Below, in pieces: positions 1 to 8,552 of a stretch of DNA of 64,000 nucleotides (positions are counted from its first letter, which is position 1; the number at the start of each line of letters is the position of its first letter). This DNA comes from M3007 sp041741155. GTDB taxonomy: Bacteria > Bacteroidota > Bacteroidia > Chitinophagales > Saprospiraceae. Under the pieces are notes generated by a model. It was not told the DNA's origin. It ran no database searches and was given only the letters and a program-made list of their open reading frames with translations. The translations under genes and the position numbers were made by a program. The stretch covers positions 1 through 64,000 of the forward strand of contig JBGSKO010000174.1 of NCBI GenBank assembly GCA_041741155.1. Direction: 5' to 3'.

Positions 1-84
1 CAGAAAACAGAAGCCGCCATCAAGGTGGCCATATTGAATAAATTTATTCAGATCGCCGCGCCTATAGCCGTAAAAGTCGCCTGA
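1..84 (+). CDS. 3' end of an unidentified protein (partial)
   Basis: The first reading frame is open from the first base of the window to a TGA at 82-84 and encodes 27 residues of mixed hydrophobic/basic composition that end in APIAVKVA. The upstream part lies outside the window. Codon choice (GCC, ATC, GTC) fits the neighbouring genes, so this is plausibly the C-terminus of a real gene, but 27 residues cannot be assigned to a family. It could also be chance coding potential. The hairpin cluster at 105-200 follows it directly. Confidence 0.4.
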   Translation, partial: QKTEAAIKVAILNKFIQIAAPIAVKVA

Positions 85-104
85 CCTTTAATTGGGTTGG
101 GGGA

Positions 105-200
105 AGCCGGCTCCGCCGGCTGATTCATGCAACAAAGCCGCCCAGCTTGGTGTTTTCACCAAGCGGCTCTACGCGAGGCTGCTTGGTGAAAACACCAAGC
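105..200. repeat. Cluster of three intergenic hairpins
   Basis: Three stem-loops are packed between the partial gene and the SulP gene. Positions 105-121 form a 7-bp stem (AGCCGGC/GCCGGCT) with a 3-nt loop. Positions 145-164 and 181-200 are each an 8-bp stem (GCTTGGTG/CACCAAGC) with a 4-nt loop, and the two 20-mers are exact reverse complements of one another, 16 bp apart. None is followed by a T-run, so a simple terminator is not obvious. A REP/BIME-like repeat or an mRNA processing signal is equally possible. Confidence 0.65.
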
Positions 201-280
201 AGGGCAGTAAAAGTATCAGATAGTCAAGCTGTTGGCGCGGGATCAAAAGACCCATGCGTGGCGTTTCAAAATTTTTCATT

Positions 281-1852
281 ATGGATTTACCTACTCTCCC
301 CAACCGCCACAAACTGCACTACTACCGCCTGGTCTGGCTGAAACACGACCTGCCCGCCGGCCTGGCTGTTTTTTTTGTTGCCCTGCCGCTCTGTCTCGGT
401 ATTTCACTGGCATCCGGTGCGCCGCTGTATTCAGGCATCCTGTCGGGCGTGATCGGAGGCCTGGTGGTGTCGTTTGTGAGCGGCTCCCAACTGGGGGTGT
501 CCGGTCCGGCAGCCGGCCTTACTACCGTGGTGGCGGCATCTATTATATCGTTTGGCGATTACCGGGTGTTCCTGCTGGCGGTGTTTATGGCGGGCGCATT
601 TCAGTTGCTGCTGGGTCTGTTCCGTCTGGGCACCGTGGCCAGCTACTTTCCGTCGGCGGTCATCAAGGGTATGCTGGCCGCTATCGGCATTATTTTGATT
701 TCCAAACAAATACCGCTCGCGCTCGGCTACGACCAGCCGGATTTCTGGACCGACGGTTTTTTGGGGCTGTTCAGCAGCAATAATTTTTACAAAAACCTCA
801 ACAACTTTTACCACCACTTTTCGCTGCCGGTACTGACGATCAGCGTTACGAGTGTGCTCTTGCTCACCGTGCTGAGCCGTTTTTTCAAAACAAAAGTCAA
901 GTGGATACCCCTGCCGTTATTGGTGGTTCTTGCCGGCGTGGGTTTGGCGGTAGCTTACCAGCAGTTTTTGCCGGCGTGGACGCTCAGGCCCGGCCAGCTG
1001 GTGACCATACCTGCCGATATTTTTGCCGAAGTAACCACGGCCGATTTCTCCAAACTGTTCAGCGATCCCCGGATTTTCAAGGACGCTTTTACGATTGGTA
1101 TGCTGGCAAGCCTCGAAACCCTGTTGTGCGTGGAAGCCATTGACAAATTGGACAAACTGAAACGCAAAACCCCGGTCAACCGCGAACTCATCGCGCAGGG
1201 CGTGGGCAATATGTTGTGCGGACTCGTGGGCGCTATCCCCATGACGGCGGTCATCGTGCGCGGCGCGGCCAATGTAGATGCGGGCGGCCGCACCCGGCTC
1301 TCGGCGTTCACACACGGAGTGTTCCTTTTGGGAGCAGTCATGCTCATTCCCCTTGCCCTGAACATGATCCCGTTCGCAGCACTGGCGGCCATCCTGCTCA
1401 TTACGGGTTACAACCTGACCAAACCCGCTCTGTACCGCAATATGTTCGCCCTCGGCTGGAACCAGTTCCTGCCCTTTGTCATCACTATTGTCGTGGTGCT
1501 GCTCACCGACCTGCTGGAAGGGGTGGGTATCGGCTTGCTGATTTCGATCTATTTTTTGGTGCGGAACAACTTCAAAGTGGAGTACGATATCGAGAAACAC
1601 CAGGAGTCGGCCACCGATGTTTACTACATCAAACTGAACTCCATGGTCACCTTTTTGAACAAGGTGAACCTGCAAAACGCCCTTTACAAGGTGCCCCCGT
1701 ACTCCGTGCTGACGATTGACGGCTCGGGAAGTCGGTTCATTGACTACGATGTGTTGGAGATGATCAGCGAATTTGAAAAGCAGGCCCACGAGAAGCATAT
1801 TCAGTTGAACCTGAAAAACGTGGAGCGGGTGAATGTGACGGCGCTGCACTGA
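281..1852 (+). CDS. SulP-family inorganic anion transporter
   Basis: A 523-aa inner-membrane protein of the SulP (SLC26) family, which moves sulfate, bicarbonate or other anions by proton or sodium symport. The N-terminus has the hallmark of the first transmembrane pair (DLPAGLAVFFVALPLCLGI) and the following SGPAAGLTT segment of the anion site; ten or more hydrophobic segments continue to about residue 430. The last 100 residues look like a short STAS domain (YSVLTIDGSG) that ends early, so this domain is probably reduced. The start at 281 (MDLPTLPNR) is preferred over an in-frame ATG at 254 because the family begins just before the DLPAGL helix. The substrate cannot be told from sequence. 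It is convergent with carA, 11 bp away. Confidence 0.9.
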   Translation: MDLPTLPNRHKLHYYRLVWLKHDLPAGLAVFFVALPLCLGISLASGAPLYSGILSGVIGGLVVSFVSGSQLGVSGPAAGLTTVVAASIISFGDYRVFLLAVFMAGAFQLLLGLFRLGTVASYFPSAVIKGMLAAIGIILISKQIPLALGYDQPDFWTDGFLGLFSSNNFYKNLNNFYHHFSLPVLTISVTSVLLLTVLSRFFKTKVKWIPLPLLVVLAGVGLAVAYQQFLPAWTLRPGQLVTIPADIFAEVTTADFSKLFSDPRIFKDAFTIGMLASLETLLCVEAIDKLDKLKRKTPVNRELIAQGVGNMLCGLVGAIPMTAVIVRGAANVDAGGRTRLSAFTHGVFLLGAVMLIPLALNMIPFAALAAILLITGYNLTKPALYRNMFALGWNQFLPFVITIVVVLLTDLLEGVGIGLLISIYFLVRNNFKVEYDIEKHQESATDVYYIKLNSMVTFLNKVNLQNALYKVPPYSVLTIDGSGSRFIDYDVLEMISEFEKQAHEKHIQLNLKNVERVNVTALH

Positions 1853-1863
1853 AAACCGGGAAC

Positions 1864-2949
1864 CTATCCCAGCATGCCGACAAACTGATCAAACAAATAC
1901 CGCGCATCGTGCGGGCCGGGGCTGGCCTCGGGGTGGTATTGCACCGAAAAAGCCTGTTTGTCTTTCAGGCGGATACCCTCAATGGTGTTGTCGTTCAGGT
2001 TGATGTGCGTGGGCTCGACGAGGCTGGGGGCATCGTACACGGCCTGTTCGAGCACGCCGAAACCGTGGTTCTGGCTGGTGATTTCGCAGCGGCCGGTCAT
2101 CAGGTTTTTCACCGGGTGGTTGATCCCGCGGTGCCCGTGGTGGAGTTTGTAGGTGGGTAGCCCGGCGGCGCGGGCGAGTATTTGTTGCCCGAGGCAAATA
2201 CCGAACAGGGGTTTGCCGTCGTCGAGTATTTGGCGGGTTTGCGCGACCGCATAATCCATCGAAGCCGGGTCGCCGGGGCCGTTGGACAGGAAATACCCGT
2301 CGGGGTTCCAGGCTTTTATTTCTGCAAAATCTGTGCGGGCGGAAAATACTTTCAGGTAGCAGTTGCGCGCGTCGAAACAGCGCAGGATATTTTTTTTCAC
2401 CCCGTAGTCCATGACGGCAATCCGGTATTTGGCATCAGGATTTCCAACGAAATAGGGTTCGGCGGTGGTGACGTGGCTGGAAAGTTCCAAGCCGGCCATA
2501 GGCGGGGTATCGCGCAGGCGTTTTGCCAACTCCTCAATATCGTCTATTTCGGAGGAAATAATCCCGTTCATGGCGCCTTGCGTCCGGATGTGCTGCACGA
2601 GTGCTCGGGTATCCACATCCTCGATAGCGACAAGACTTTCGGTCTCAAAATAATCCTGGATACTGCGATCTGCCCGCAAGCGGCTGTATGCCACGTTGAA
2701 GTTGCGGCACACGAATCCGGCGATTTTGATGTACGCGCTCTCAACCTCGTCGTTCTTGATGCCGTAGTTGCCGATATGGACGTTGGTAGCTACGAGGATT
2801 TGTCCGAAGTAGGAGGGGTCGGTAAAAATTTCCTGGTAGCCGGTCATGCCGGTATTGAAACAGATTTCACCGGTGGTGGTACCGACCTTGCCGGCGGCAC
2901 GACCGCGGAACACAGTACCATCTTCGAGGAGCAACAGGGCGTTGGGCAT
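1864..2949 (-). CDS. carA: Carbamoyl-phosphate synthase small subunit
   Basis: The 361-aa glutaminase subunit of carbamoyl-phosphate synthase hydrolyses glutamine and channels ammonia to CarB, feeding pyrimidine and arginine synthesis in the cytosol. The N-terminal half is the CPSase small-chain domain (LLLEDGTVFRG, then TGMTGYQEIFTDPSY). The C-terminal half is a class I glutamine amidotransferase with the nucleophile Cys in GICLGQQ and the His/Glu pair in QYHPEASPGP. The length is close to the usual 360-380 aa. carB is not next to it, as is common in Bacteroidota. GACCTTTG on the minus strand (2993-3000) differs by one base from the TAnnTTTG -7 consensus and lies about 45 bp upstream, a weak promoter candidate. 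It is divergent from the TIGR02757 gene. Confidence 0.97.
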   Translation of the reverse strand: MPNALLLLEDGTVFRGRAAGKVGTTTGEICFNTGMTGYQEIFTDPSYFGQILVATNVHIGNYGIKNDEVESAYIKIAGFVCRNFNVAYSRLRADRSIQDYFETESLVAIEDVDTRALVQHIRTQGAMNGIISSEIDDIEELAKRLRDTPPMAGLELSSHVTTAEPYFVGNPDAKYRIAVMDYGVKKNILRCFDARNCYLKVFSARTDFAEIKAWNPDGYFLSNGPGDPASMDYAVAQTRQILDDGKPLFGICLGQQILARAAGLPTYKLHHGHRGINHPVKNLMTGRCEITSQNHGFGVLEQAVYDAPSLVEPTHINLNDNTIEGIRLKDKQAFSVQYHPEASPGPHDARYLFDQFVGMLG

Positions 2950-3072
2950 TTACCGTTTTAGTTTACAAATGACGACTTGCCATTTCGGCGGGCAAAGGTC
3001 GTTGGCGAGCCGGGGTTTTCCAAGGATTTATAAAGTTTATGGGGGATTACACCGTACACCCGGCACAGGCCC

Positions 3073-3080
3073 TAAGTTTG
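3073..3080 (+). promoter_or_regulatory. Bacteroidota-type -7 element (TAAGTTTG)
   Basis: TAAGTTTG matches the TAnnTTTG -7 consensus exactly and ends 24 nt before the ATG at 3105. It therefore favours 3105 over the earlier in-frame start at 3039, which would lie upstream of the expected transcription start. Confidence 0.5.
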
Positions 3081-3104
3081 CAGCGACTAATTACCAACCA
3101 ATCC

Positions 3105-3884
3105 ATGTCCGACCTTCACGACTACCTCGACGCTGCCGCGCGCCGATACAATACGCCGGACTTCATCGCCGACGACCCGATTGGTGTACCGCACGGGTTT
3201 GACCTATTGCAGGATCGGGAAATCATCGGTTTTTGGGCAGCTATGCTGGCCTGGGGACAGCGCAAGACCATCATCCAAAGTGCCTTGCGGTTGGTGGATC
3301 TGATGGACGGTGCGCCGTACGCGTTTATCACCGGCCATGCGGAACGCGACAGGGAGCGGTTTCTGAATTTTAAACACCGCACGTTTCAGGCCACAGACAC
3401 GCTGTATTTTCTCGAGTTTTTTCAAAACTACTACCGCCGGCACGATTCCCTTGAACATGCTTTTGCCCGGCATCTCCGCCCCGATGATACCACGGTGGAA
3501 AACGCACTCATCGGGTTTCACCGCGACTTCTTCGACCACCCCTGGGCGCCGGAGCGGACGCGCAAGCACGTGGCTACGCCCGAGCGCGGCTCCACCTGCA
3601 AACGCATCAATATGTTCCTGCGCTGGATGGTGCGCCGTGATGCCGCCGGGGTAGATTTTGGCGATTGGCAGCGCATCCGGCCCGCACAGCTTCTGATCCC
3701 ACTGGACGTACACGTGGAGCGCGTGGCCCGCCGCCTCGGCCTGCTCCAGCGCCCGCAAACCGACTGGAAGGCGGTACTGGAACTCACCGAAAACCTGCGC
3801 GTATTCGACCCTGCCGATCCCGTGCGATACGATTTTGCGCTGTTCGGCTTGGGAAAACTGGAAGGGTCTGAAAATTATGATTGA
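3105..3884 (+). CDS. TIGR02757 family protein (DUF2400)
   Basis: A 259-aa cytosolic protein of the TIGR02757/DUF2400 family, widespread in Bacteroidota, whose biochemical role is unknown. Family features visible here are the FWAAMLAWGQRKTI block near the N-terminus, a TFQATDTLYFLEFFQNYYR block in the middle, and the closing region CKRINMFLRWMVRRDAAGVDFG followed by PLDVHV. The length agrees with the family (about 250-260 aa). The start at 3105 (MSDLHDYLD) is supported by the -7 element at 3073-3080. The flippase gene begins 34 bp downstream on the same strand, so co-transcription is possible but no functional link is evident. Confidence 0.9.
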   Translation: MSDLHDYLDAAARRYNTPDFIADDPIGVPHGFDLLQDREIIGFWAAMLAWGQRKTIIQSALRLVDLMDGAPYAFITGHAERDRERFLNFKHRTFQATDTLYFLEFFQNYYRRHDSLEHAFARHLRPDDTTVENALIGFHRDFFDHPWAPERTRKHVATPERGSTCKRINMFLRWMVRRDAAGVDFGDWQRIRPAQLLIPLDVHVERVARRLGLLQRPQTDWKAVLELTENLRVFDPADPVRYDFALFGLGKLEGSENYD

Positions 3885-3918
3885 CTTTTGGGGCCGTTAT
3901 TTGTAACCTGTACTTCCG

Positions 3919-5391
3919 ATGTCACTTCTTAAAAAACTTGCCGGCGAAACGGCACTCTATGGCCTGAGTAGCATTGTTGGGCGGCTGCTCAATATGCTGT
4001 TGGTGCCGTTTTATACCCGGGTATTGACCAGTACGAGCGAATACGGCGCCGTCATTGATCTGTACGCTACCTCGGCATTCGTCATGGTACTGTTCTCGTA
4101 CCGCATGGAGTCGGCGTTTTTTCGATTTGGTACACCAGCGGAAGACCGGGATCGGACGTTCAATACGGGTATGACGTCGCTGTTTGGCACCACGGCAGTG
4201 ATTGCCGGGGCATTGTTGCTTTTTGCGCAGCCTATTGCCGATGCCTTGCAATACCCGCAGCATCCGGAGTACGTGCGCTGGTTCGCCCTGATACTGGCTT
4301 TTGATTGCCTGGCCGAGTTGCCTTTTGCGCGCCTGCGCCTGGAGCAGCGCCCGCGGCGGTTTGTTTTTATCAAACTCACCAATATCGCGGTGAACATCGG
4401 GATGAACCTCTTTTGGCTGGTTTTTTGCCCGTGGGCGGCCCAAAACGGCATGACCTGGGTACACGCCGTATGGTCGCCGGGACTGGGCGTTGGCTACATT
4501 TTTATGTCCAATCTGCTGGCCAGCATCGTCACGCTCGCGCTGCTCAGTCCACAACTCCGGGCAATCCGCCGGACCTTCGATCGTGCGCTGTGGACTCAAA
4601 TGATCCGCTATTCCGCGCCGCTGATCATCGTCAGTTTGGCGGGCATCGTGGATGAAATGTTCAGTCGCGCTATGCTGAAATACCTGCTACCCGGCACGGC
4701 GGACGAGAACCTGGGACAAGTGGGTATTTTCGGGGCGAACTACAAACTGGCGGCGCTGATCACTCTGTTCACGCAAGCATACCGGTACGCTGCCGAGCCG
4801 TTTTTCTTCCGCCATGCTCAGGAAAAAGACGCCCTGCGCACCCAGGCGCAGGTCACCAAATGGTTCACCATCACTTCGGCGGCGGGCATGTTGGCCATCC
4901 TGCTGTTCCTCGATCTGGTCAAATACTTCATCGCGCCGGAGTATTGGGGCGGGTTGCACGTGGTACCCGTCTTGCTACTGGCCAACCTGTTGCTGGGTAT
5001 TTATTACAACTTCTCTATCTGGTATCGCTTGAAAGACCGCACGGGGCTGGGCGCCTGGATTTCGGTAGCCGGGGCGGTTATCACCATCGCCCTGAACCTC
5101 GTGTTGATCCCCCTGTACGGTTACACCGGTGCGGCTTGGGTGACGCTGGTCTGCTATATGTTTATGAGTACGGCTACCTGGTACACCGGCCGGAAACACT
5201 ACCCGGTGCCTTACGAACTGGGACGCATGGCACTCCACATCGGGCTTGTATTGGTGCTGTACGGCGCCGGCCTGTTGATAAAAATACTCTTGCCGGTGCC
5301 GGAGGCGGTGCTGTTGGGGATAAATGCCGTGCTGTTTGCAGGGTACTTGGGCTTGGTTTGGCGGTGGGAAGGGCGCAGCATACGAATCTAA
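3919..5391 (+). CDS. Oligosaccharide/polysaccharide flippase (Wzx/MATE-like, MOP superfamily)
   Basis: A 490-aa integral membrane protein with about 12-14 hydrophobic segments, typical of the MOP exporter superfamily that flips lipid-linked sugar units across the inner membrane for surface polysaccharide or O-antigen assembly. Characteristic parts are the N-terminal helix LLKKLAGETALYGLSSIVGRL..LLVPFYTR and a central RYSAPLIIVSLAGIVDEMFSR segment. No glycosyltransferase genes lie nearby, so the cargo is unknown. A second flippase of the same length (490 aa) is at 54331-55803, but the two differ too much in sequence to be recent duplicates. Its stop overlaps that of the convergent SWIM gene by 4 bp. 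Confidence 0.88.
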   Translation: MSLLKKLAGETALYGLSSIVGRLLNMLLVPFYTRVLTSTSEYGAVIDLYATSAFVMVLFSYRMESAFFRFGTPAEDRDRTFNTGMTSLFGTTAVIAGALLLFAQPIADALQYPQHPEYVRWFALILAFDCLAELPFARLRLEQRPRRFVFIKLTNIAVNIGMNLFWLVFCPWAAQNGMTWVHAVWSPGLGVGYIFMSNLLASIVTLALLSPQLRAIRRTFDRALWTQMIRYSAPLIIVSLAGIVDEMFSRAMLKYLLPGTADENLGQVGIFGANYKLAALITLFTQAYRYAAEPFFFRHAQEKDALRTQAQVTKWFTITSAAGMLAILLFLDLVKYFIAPEYWGGLHVVPVLLLANLLLGIYYNFSIWYRLKDRTGLGAWISVAGAVITIALNLVLIPLYGYTGAAWVTLVCYMFMSTATWYTGRKHYPVPYELGRMALHIGLVLVLYGAGLLIKILLPVPEAVLLGINAVLFAGYLGLVWRWEGRSIRI

Positions 5392-6641
5392 ATCCCCACA
5401 AACCGCCTACCCGATAAGGCGCTAAGCACGCGAAACGCCATGCCGTCCCACTCGCCAAAAACGGTGAGCGGACGCCCGCCGCCAAGCGCAACCAACGACC
5501 AGCAAACCAGATCGGCATTGCCAAGGGGGAGGTATTTGCCGTCTGCGTCGGCGAGACAAAAACGGTTTTTGTGCCGCCCCGGCACCACTCCGTTCAGCGC
5601 TACAGGAAACGCCGAAAGCCAGGGTTGTTTCCCCAATGCATCGGCATACGCGCGTACAGCGTCCTCGATTATTTCAAAACCCGGCAATTTTTCAACAATT
5701 TTTGGCAAGCGATTCAGTTCGTCGGATACCAAGGCGCGGTGCGGCCAGGCCGACAGGTAAAAAATCAGTGCGCCCTCCACCACGGAACCCGGCGCCAGGC
5801 CCGGCAAAAATTCCGGATCGCCAAATGCGTATTCCAGCAGGAGGGCATACCGTCCGCTGCGCGCACCCAGCAGCCAGGTGCGGCGCCGGCGGAGTTGCTC
5901 CTCGACCTGTTCTTCCACCGCACCGACCACCGCCCAGGCATCGCGCAGCGTTTCGCCCTCGGCGCGCACGGTTTCTTTTTTCACGGAAATGCCGATGAAC
6001 CCTTCGAGGTCGTGTAAGAGTGGTTCGGGCAAGTACGCGCGGCGCCGAAAAGCATTCAGTGCCAGCGCTGCATCGGCCAGTACAGCCGTCATACGGTCCG
6101 GCCAATCGGGCCGGTCGGCGGGCACGGCCTCCAGCGTTCGGATATTGCGGCTCAGGCTCCGCATGGACGCATCTGCCAGGCGTGCAGCGATATTTTTGTA
6201 AAAATCCGGGTCTTCCGAAATGGCGGTGGCCACGCCCCGTCGCAGGGTATCGAGCAGCCATAATTCCAGATCCTCGAACCCGTGCTGCGCCCGCACCAAA
6301 CGCTCCGATCGGCGCTGGGCTTGTTCGTGGCCGGGCGGACAGGTTACTTGGGCGGCGGGTTGTCCAGGTTGTGCCCGGACGAGTGCTGCGACCCAATCGG
6401 GCAGAATTTCTATTGGCTCGAAGGTCGCTTCGCCCTCGCGGGCAAACAGCAAGCCGAGCGCCCGGGCATGTATGCAGGGCCGGGGCAGGAAAGGGCAAGT
6501 GCAAAACAGGGCATTTGTTGTGGTATCGAGCGCCACGCCGTGTGTCAACTCTGTCGAGACAGAAATTTGGGCAAAAACCCGACTATCGCAGCGGGTGCGC
6601 TGCGCCAAAAACGCGGAATGGGCTAAGAGTTCGGCACGCAT
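5388..6641 (-). CDS. SWIM zinc-finger domain protein
   Basis: A 417-aa protein with a SWIM-type zinc-binding motif (CxCx6CxH, seen as FCTCPFLPRPCIHA) at about residues 47-62. SWIM domains mediate DNA or protein contacts. In bacteria they occur in SNF2 helicases and in stand-alone proteins beside VWA/MoxR modules; neither partner is found here. The remaining 350 residues match no family I recognise and are rich in Leu, Ala and Arg, probably helical. It is the third gene of a minus-strand run (trxA, M15 peptidase, this gene), 9 bp after the peptidase, so it is probably co-transcribed with it. Confidence 0.8.
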   Translation of the reverse strand: MRAELLAHSAFLAQRTRCDSRVFAQISVSTELTHGVALDTTTNALFCTCPFLPRPCIHARALGLLFAREGEATFEPIEILPDWVAALVRAQPGQPAAQVTCPPGHEQAQRRSERLVRAQHGFEDLELWLLDTLRRGVATAISEDPDFYKNIAARLADASMRSLSRNIRTLEAVPADRPDWPDRMTAVLADAALALNAFRRRAYLPEPLLHDLEGFIGISVKKETVRAEGETLRDAWAVVGAVEEQVEEQLRRRRTWLLGARSGRYALLLEYAFGDPEFLPGLAPGSVVEGALIFYLSAWPHRALVSDELNRLPKIVEKLPGFEIIEDAVRAYADALGKQPWLSAFPVALNGVVPGRHKNRFCLADADGKYLPLGNADLVCWSLVALGGGRPLTVFGEWDGMAFRVLSALSGRRFVGI

Positions 6642-6650
6642 GGCTGATGG

Positions 6651-7442
6651 CTATTGCTTGCATACCGTATTTACCCCCAGCACATAGTGCCCAACGATAC
6701 CAATCTGCCCGGCCGTTTCGGCGCCGAGGAAGCCAACGATCTGGCTGTCCTGAATCTCTTGGGCATACTGTCGGAGCATAGGCGCCGCAAGAGGTTGGTA
6801 TGACCAGTGCCATTTTTCCTCGTTGTATCCATGCGGCCGTTCGGCGCCCTTGGGCGTGTATGGTTGACAAAAACCAAATCGGTGCGCGTTTTTTTGCATC
6901 CAGTTATAGACCTTTTTATGCGTGCCGCCGGATTCAAAGGACGGATTGTTCAGGTCGTTCAGGTCAATATCGGTGCCCCAGTGGTGGCGCGAGGCGCCGG
7001 GCATGGCAGAGTATTCGAGAATTTTCAGGGCACGCGCCTCGGGGTCGGGCGTTTCGGTGGCCAGATGCGCCCACTTCCGTTCCCAGATTATTTTTTGCTG
7101 TGCAAATGTGCGCGTAGAGGAGATGATTTTCAGGGTAACGCTATCCCGGCGGGCGGCCTCCCACATTTTTTGAAAGGCCTCGAATGCCGCGCGACGCAGC
7201 AGCATACCTGGCCGGTCGGCAAACGGCTTGCCTACGGGCACAAAATCCGAATGTCGGAGCGGATCGAACTTGCCCACAAGCTCGTTTCGCGGAAATTTCT
7301 GTAAGCCTGGTTCCATCCCGGCAGGGGGAATCGTATCTCCGGGAGCAGGCGCCATACGCGCACCGTTCGATTCTGTGCCGCAGCCGGCGAAGGCAACCAG
7401 CGTTGCAAAAAAGCAGCCGGCAAAAAATATTCGTGTGCTCAT
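6651..7442 (-). CDS. M15 (VanY-like) D-alanyl-D-alanine carboxypeptidase, lipoprotein
   Basis: A 263-aa zinc peptidase of family M15B, expected to trim D-Ala from peptidoglycan stem peptides. The zinc-site motif is SRHHWGTDIDL (SxHxxGxAxD type) and the second metal/catalytic motif is EEKWHWSY near the C-terminus. STRTFAQQKIIWERKW is the usual substrate-site block. The N-terminus is a lipoprotein-like signal peptide ending at Cys21 (VAFAGC), so the enzyme is probably anchored in the periplasm or on the outer membrane. It lies between trxA (48 bp upstream) and the SWIM gene (9 bp downstream). Confidence 0.9.
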   Translation of the reverse strand: MSTRIFFAGCFFATLVAFAGCGTESNGARMAPAPGDTIPPAGMEPGLQKFPRNELVGKFDPLRHSDFVPVGKPFADRPGMLLRRAAFEAFQKMWEAARRDSVTLKIISSTRTFAQQKIIWERKWAHLATETPDPEARALKILEYSAMPGASRHHWGTDIDLNDLNNPSFESGGTHKKVYNWMQKNAHRFGFCQPYTPKGAERPHGYNEEKWHWSYQPLAAPMLRQYAQEIQDSQIVGFLGAETAGQIGIVGHYVLGVNTVCKQ

Positions 7443-7490
7443 AGTTCAGAAAATCGCAGCGCCCGTGCGGCCTTATTGGTTGAATTTTTT

Positions 7491-7796
7491 CTACATTTTC
7501 TCCGCTGCTTCCACCACGTTTTTAAGGCCGGCCTTCGTCATCACCCCTGCCTGCCGCCACAGTTCCTGACCGTTGCGGTAGAGCATAAACGTGGGTACAC
7601 CCATCACCTTGAGTTGCACGGCGAGGTCGGTGTTTTCGTCCACATCTACTTTGACGATGCGCACGCGGTCACCCAGTTCGGCTTTGATCTCGTCCAGCAC
7701 CGGCAGCATGGCCCGACAGGGACCGCACCAGGTAGCGTGGAAGTCGAACAAAACAGGTGTATCAGACAGGATGAGCGATTCGAAAGACGCGTGCAT
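7491..7796 (-). CDS. trxA: Thioredoxin
   Basis: A 101-aa thioredoxin fold with the canonical active site WCGPC, the cis-proline loop GVPTFMLY and the FDFHATWC strand, expected to keep cytosolic protein thiols reduced. The frame extends upstream by 49 codons, but the family begins close to MHASFESLI, and the extension would run into the divergent gene's upstream region, so the start at 7796 was chosen. It is the first gene of a likely operon with the M15 peptidase and the SWIM protein. Confidence 0.93.
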   Translation of the reverse strand: MHASFESLILSDTPVLFDFHATWCGPCRAMLPVLDEIKAELGDRVRIVKVDVDENTDLAVQLKVMGVPTFMLYRNGQELWRQAGVMTKAGLKNVVEAAEKM

Positions 7797-7958
7797 TTTT
7801 TTTGTAGCGTTTGAAAAAGTGGCGCAAGATACGGCAGGCAACCAACTCCCGGTGACGCGGGCAAGATGGGTCAACCGCAGCCAAACAAGGAATTTCATCG
7901 AAAAACCCGAAGCGCTCTTGGCCGGCAAATGATTTTTGTCCAAAACAACCTGATTCGT

Positions 7959-8417
7959 ATGATTTTGTTCCGAACACTTCTTCTACTCGCAGTCCTCGCG
8001 GCGCCCGGCTGGGCTGCCGCCCAAAAACAAGACAAAGCTGCCATCAAGGCCGTAATCAACCAGTTTTTCGAGGGCATGGCCAAGGGCGACAGCACGCTCT
8101 TGCTCGGCGCCTGTACCGAAGCGCCCGTACTGCAAACGATATCCGTGGATAAACAAGGCAACCAAAAAGTGCAGACCGAGGACTTCCGGGAGTTCGTCCG
8201 ATTTATCGCCACACCTTCCAAAAATACGCTGGACGAGCGCATCAAATTTGCCGCCATCCATTCGGAAAAATCCCTGGCCAGCGTGTGGGCGCCGTACAAA
8301 TTTTACCTCAACGGCAAGTTATCGCACTGCGGAACCAACTCGTTCCAGTTAGTCAAAACCGCTGCAGGCTGGAAAATTCAATATATTTTGGATACGCGAA
8401 GAAAAGCGTGTGAGTAG
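7959..8417 (+). CDS. Secreted NTF2-like (nuclear transport factor 2 family) protein
   Basis: A 152-aa protein with a clear signal peptide (MILFRTLLLLAVLAAPGWAAAQ). The mature part resembles the NTF2/SnoaL-like cone fold: an opening helix (AAIKAVINQFFEGMAKGD), a central VQTEDFREFVRFI region and closing strands (NSFQLVKTAAGWKIQYILDTR). Such proteins are often lumazine-binding-like or of unknown function in Bacteroidota. The start at 7959 is preferred to ATGs 31 and 10 codons upstream because it places the signal peptide at the terminus. The REP-like repeat array begins 3 bp after its stop. Confidence 0.75.
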   Translation: MILFRTLLLLAVLAAPGWAAAQKQDKAAIKAVINQFFEGMAKGDSTLLLGACTEAPVLQTISVDKQGNQKVQTEDFREFVRFIATPSKNTLDERIKFAAIHSEKSLASVWAPYKFYLNGKLSHCGTNSFQLVKTAAGWKIQYILDTRRKACE

Positions 8418-8419
8418 TT

Positions 8420-8496
8420 CGACCTCGCCAGAGGTCGCACGTTTGTAGCAAATCCGGCGCACGCACCCGACCTCGCCAGAGGTCGCACGTTTGTAG
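8420..8496 (+). repeat. Left pair of REP-like hairpin repeats
   Basis: Two copies (8420-8448 and 8468-8496) of one 29-bp unit: a 7-bp stem CGACCTC/GAGGTCG with loop GCCA, followed by the conserved tail CACGTTTGTAG. The units are identical and in the same orientation, 19 bp apart. The same unit, inverted and with loop GTCA in this orientation, occurs twice on the other side of the transposase gene. Confidence 0.9.
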
Positions 8497-8552
8497 GTAG
8501 TTCCGACACACGTCTGTGATATGTTCTAAATATTGTCCCTTTTTATCCTCCA

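Noticed and set aside
917..1849. A 310-codon minus-strand frame opposite the SulP gene
   Set aside because: The protein on the plus strand is unmistakably SulP; the antisense product is low-complexity His/Gln-rich.
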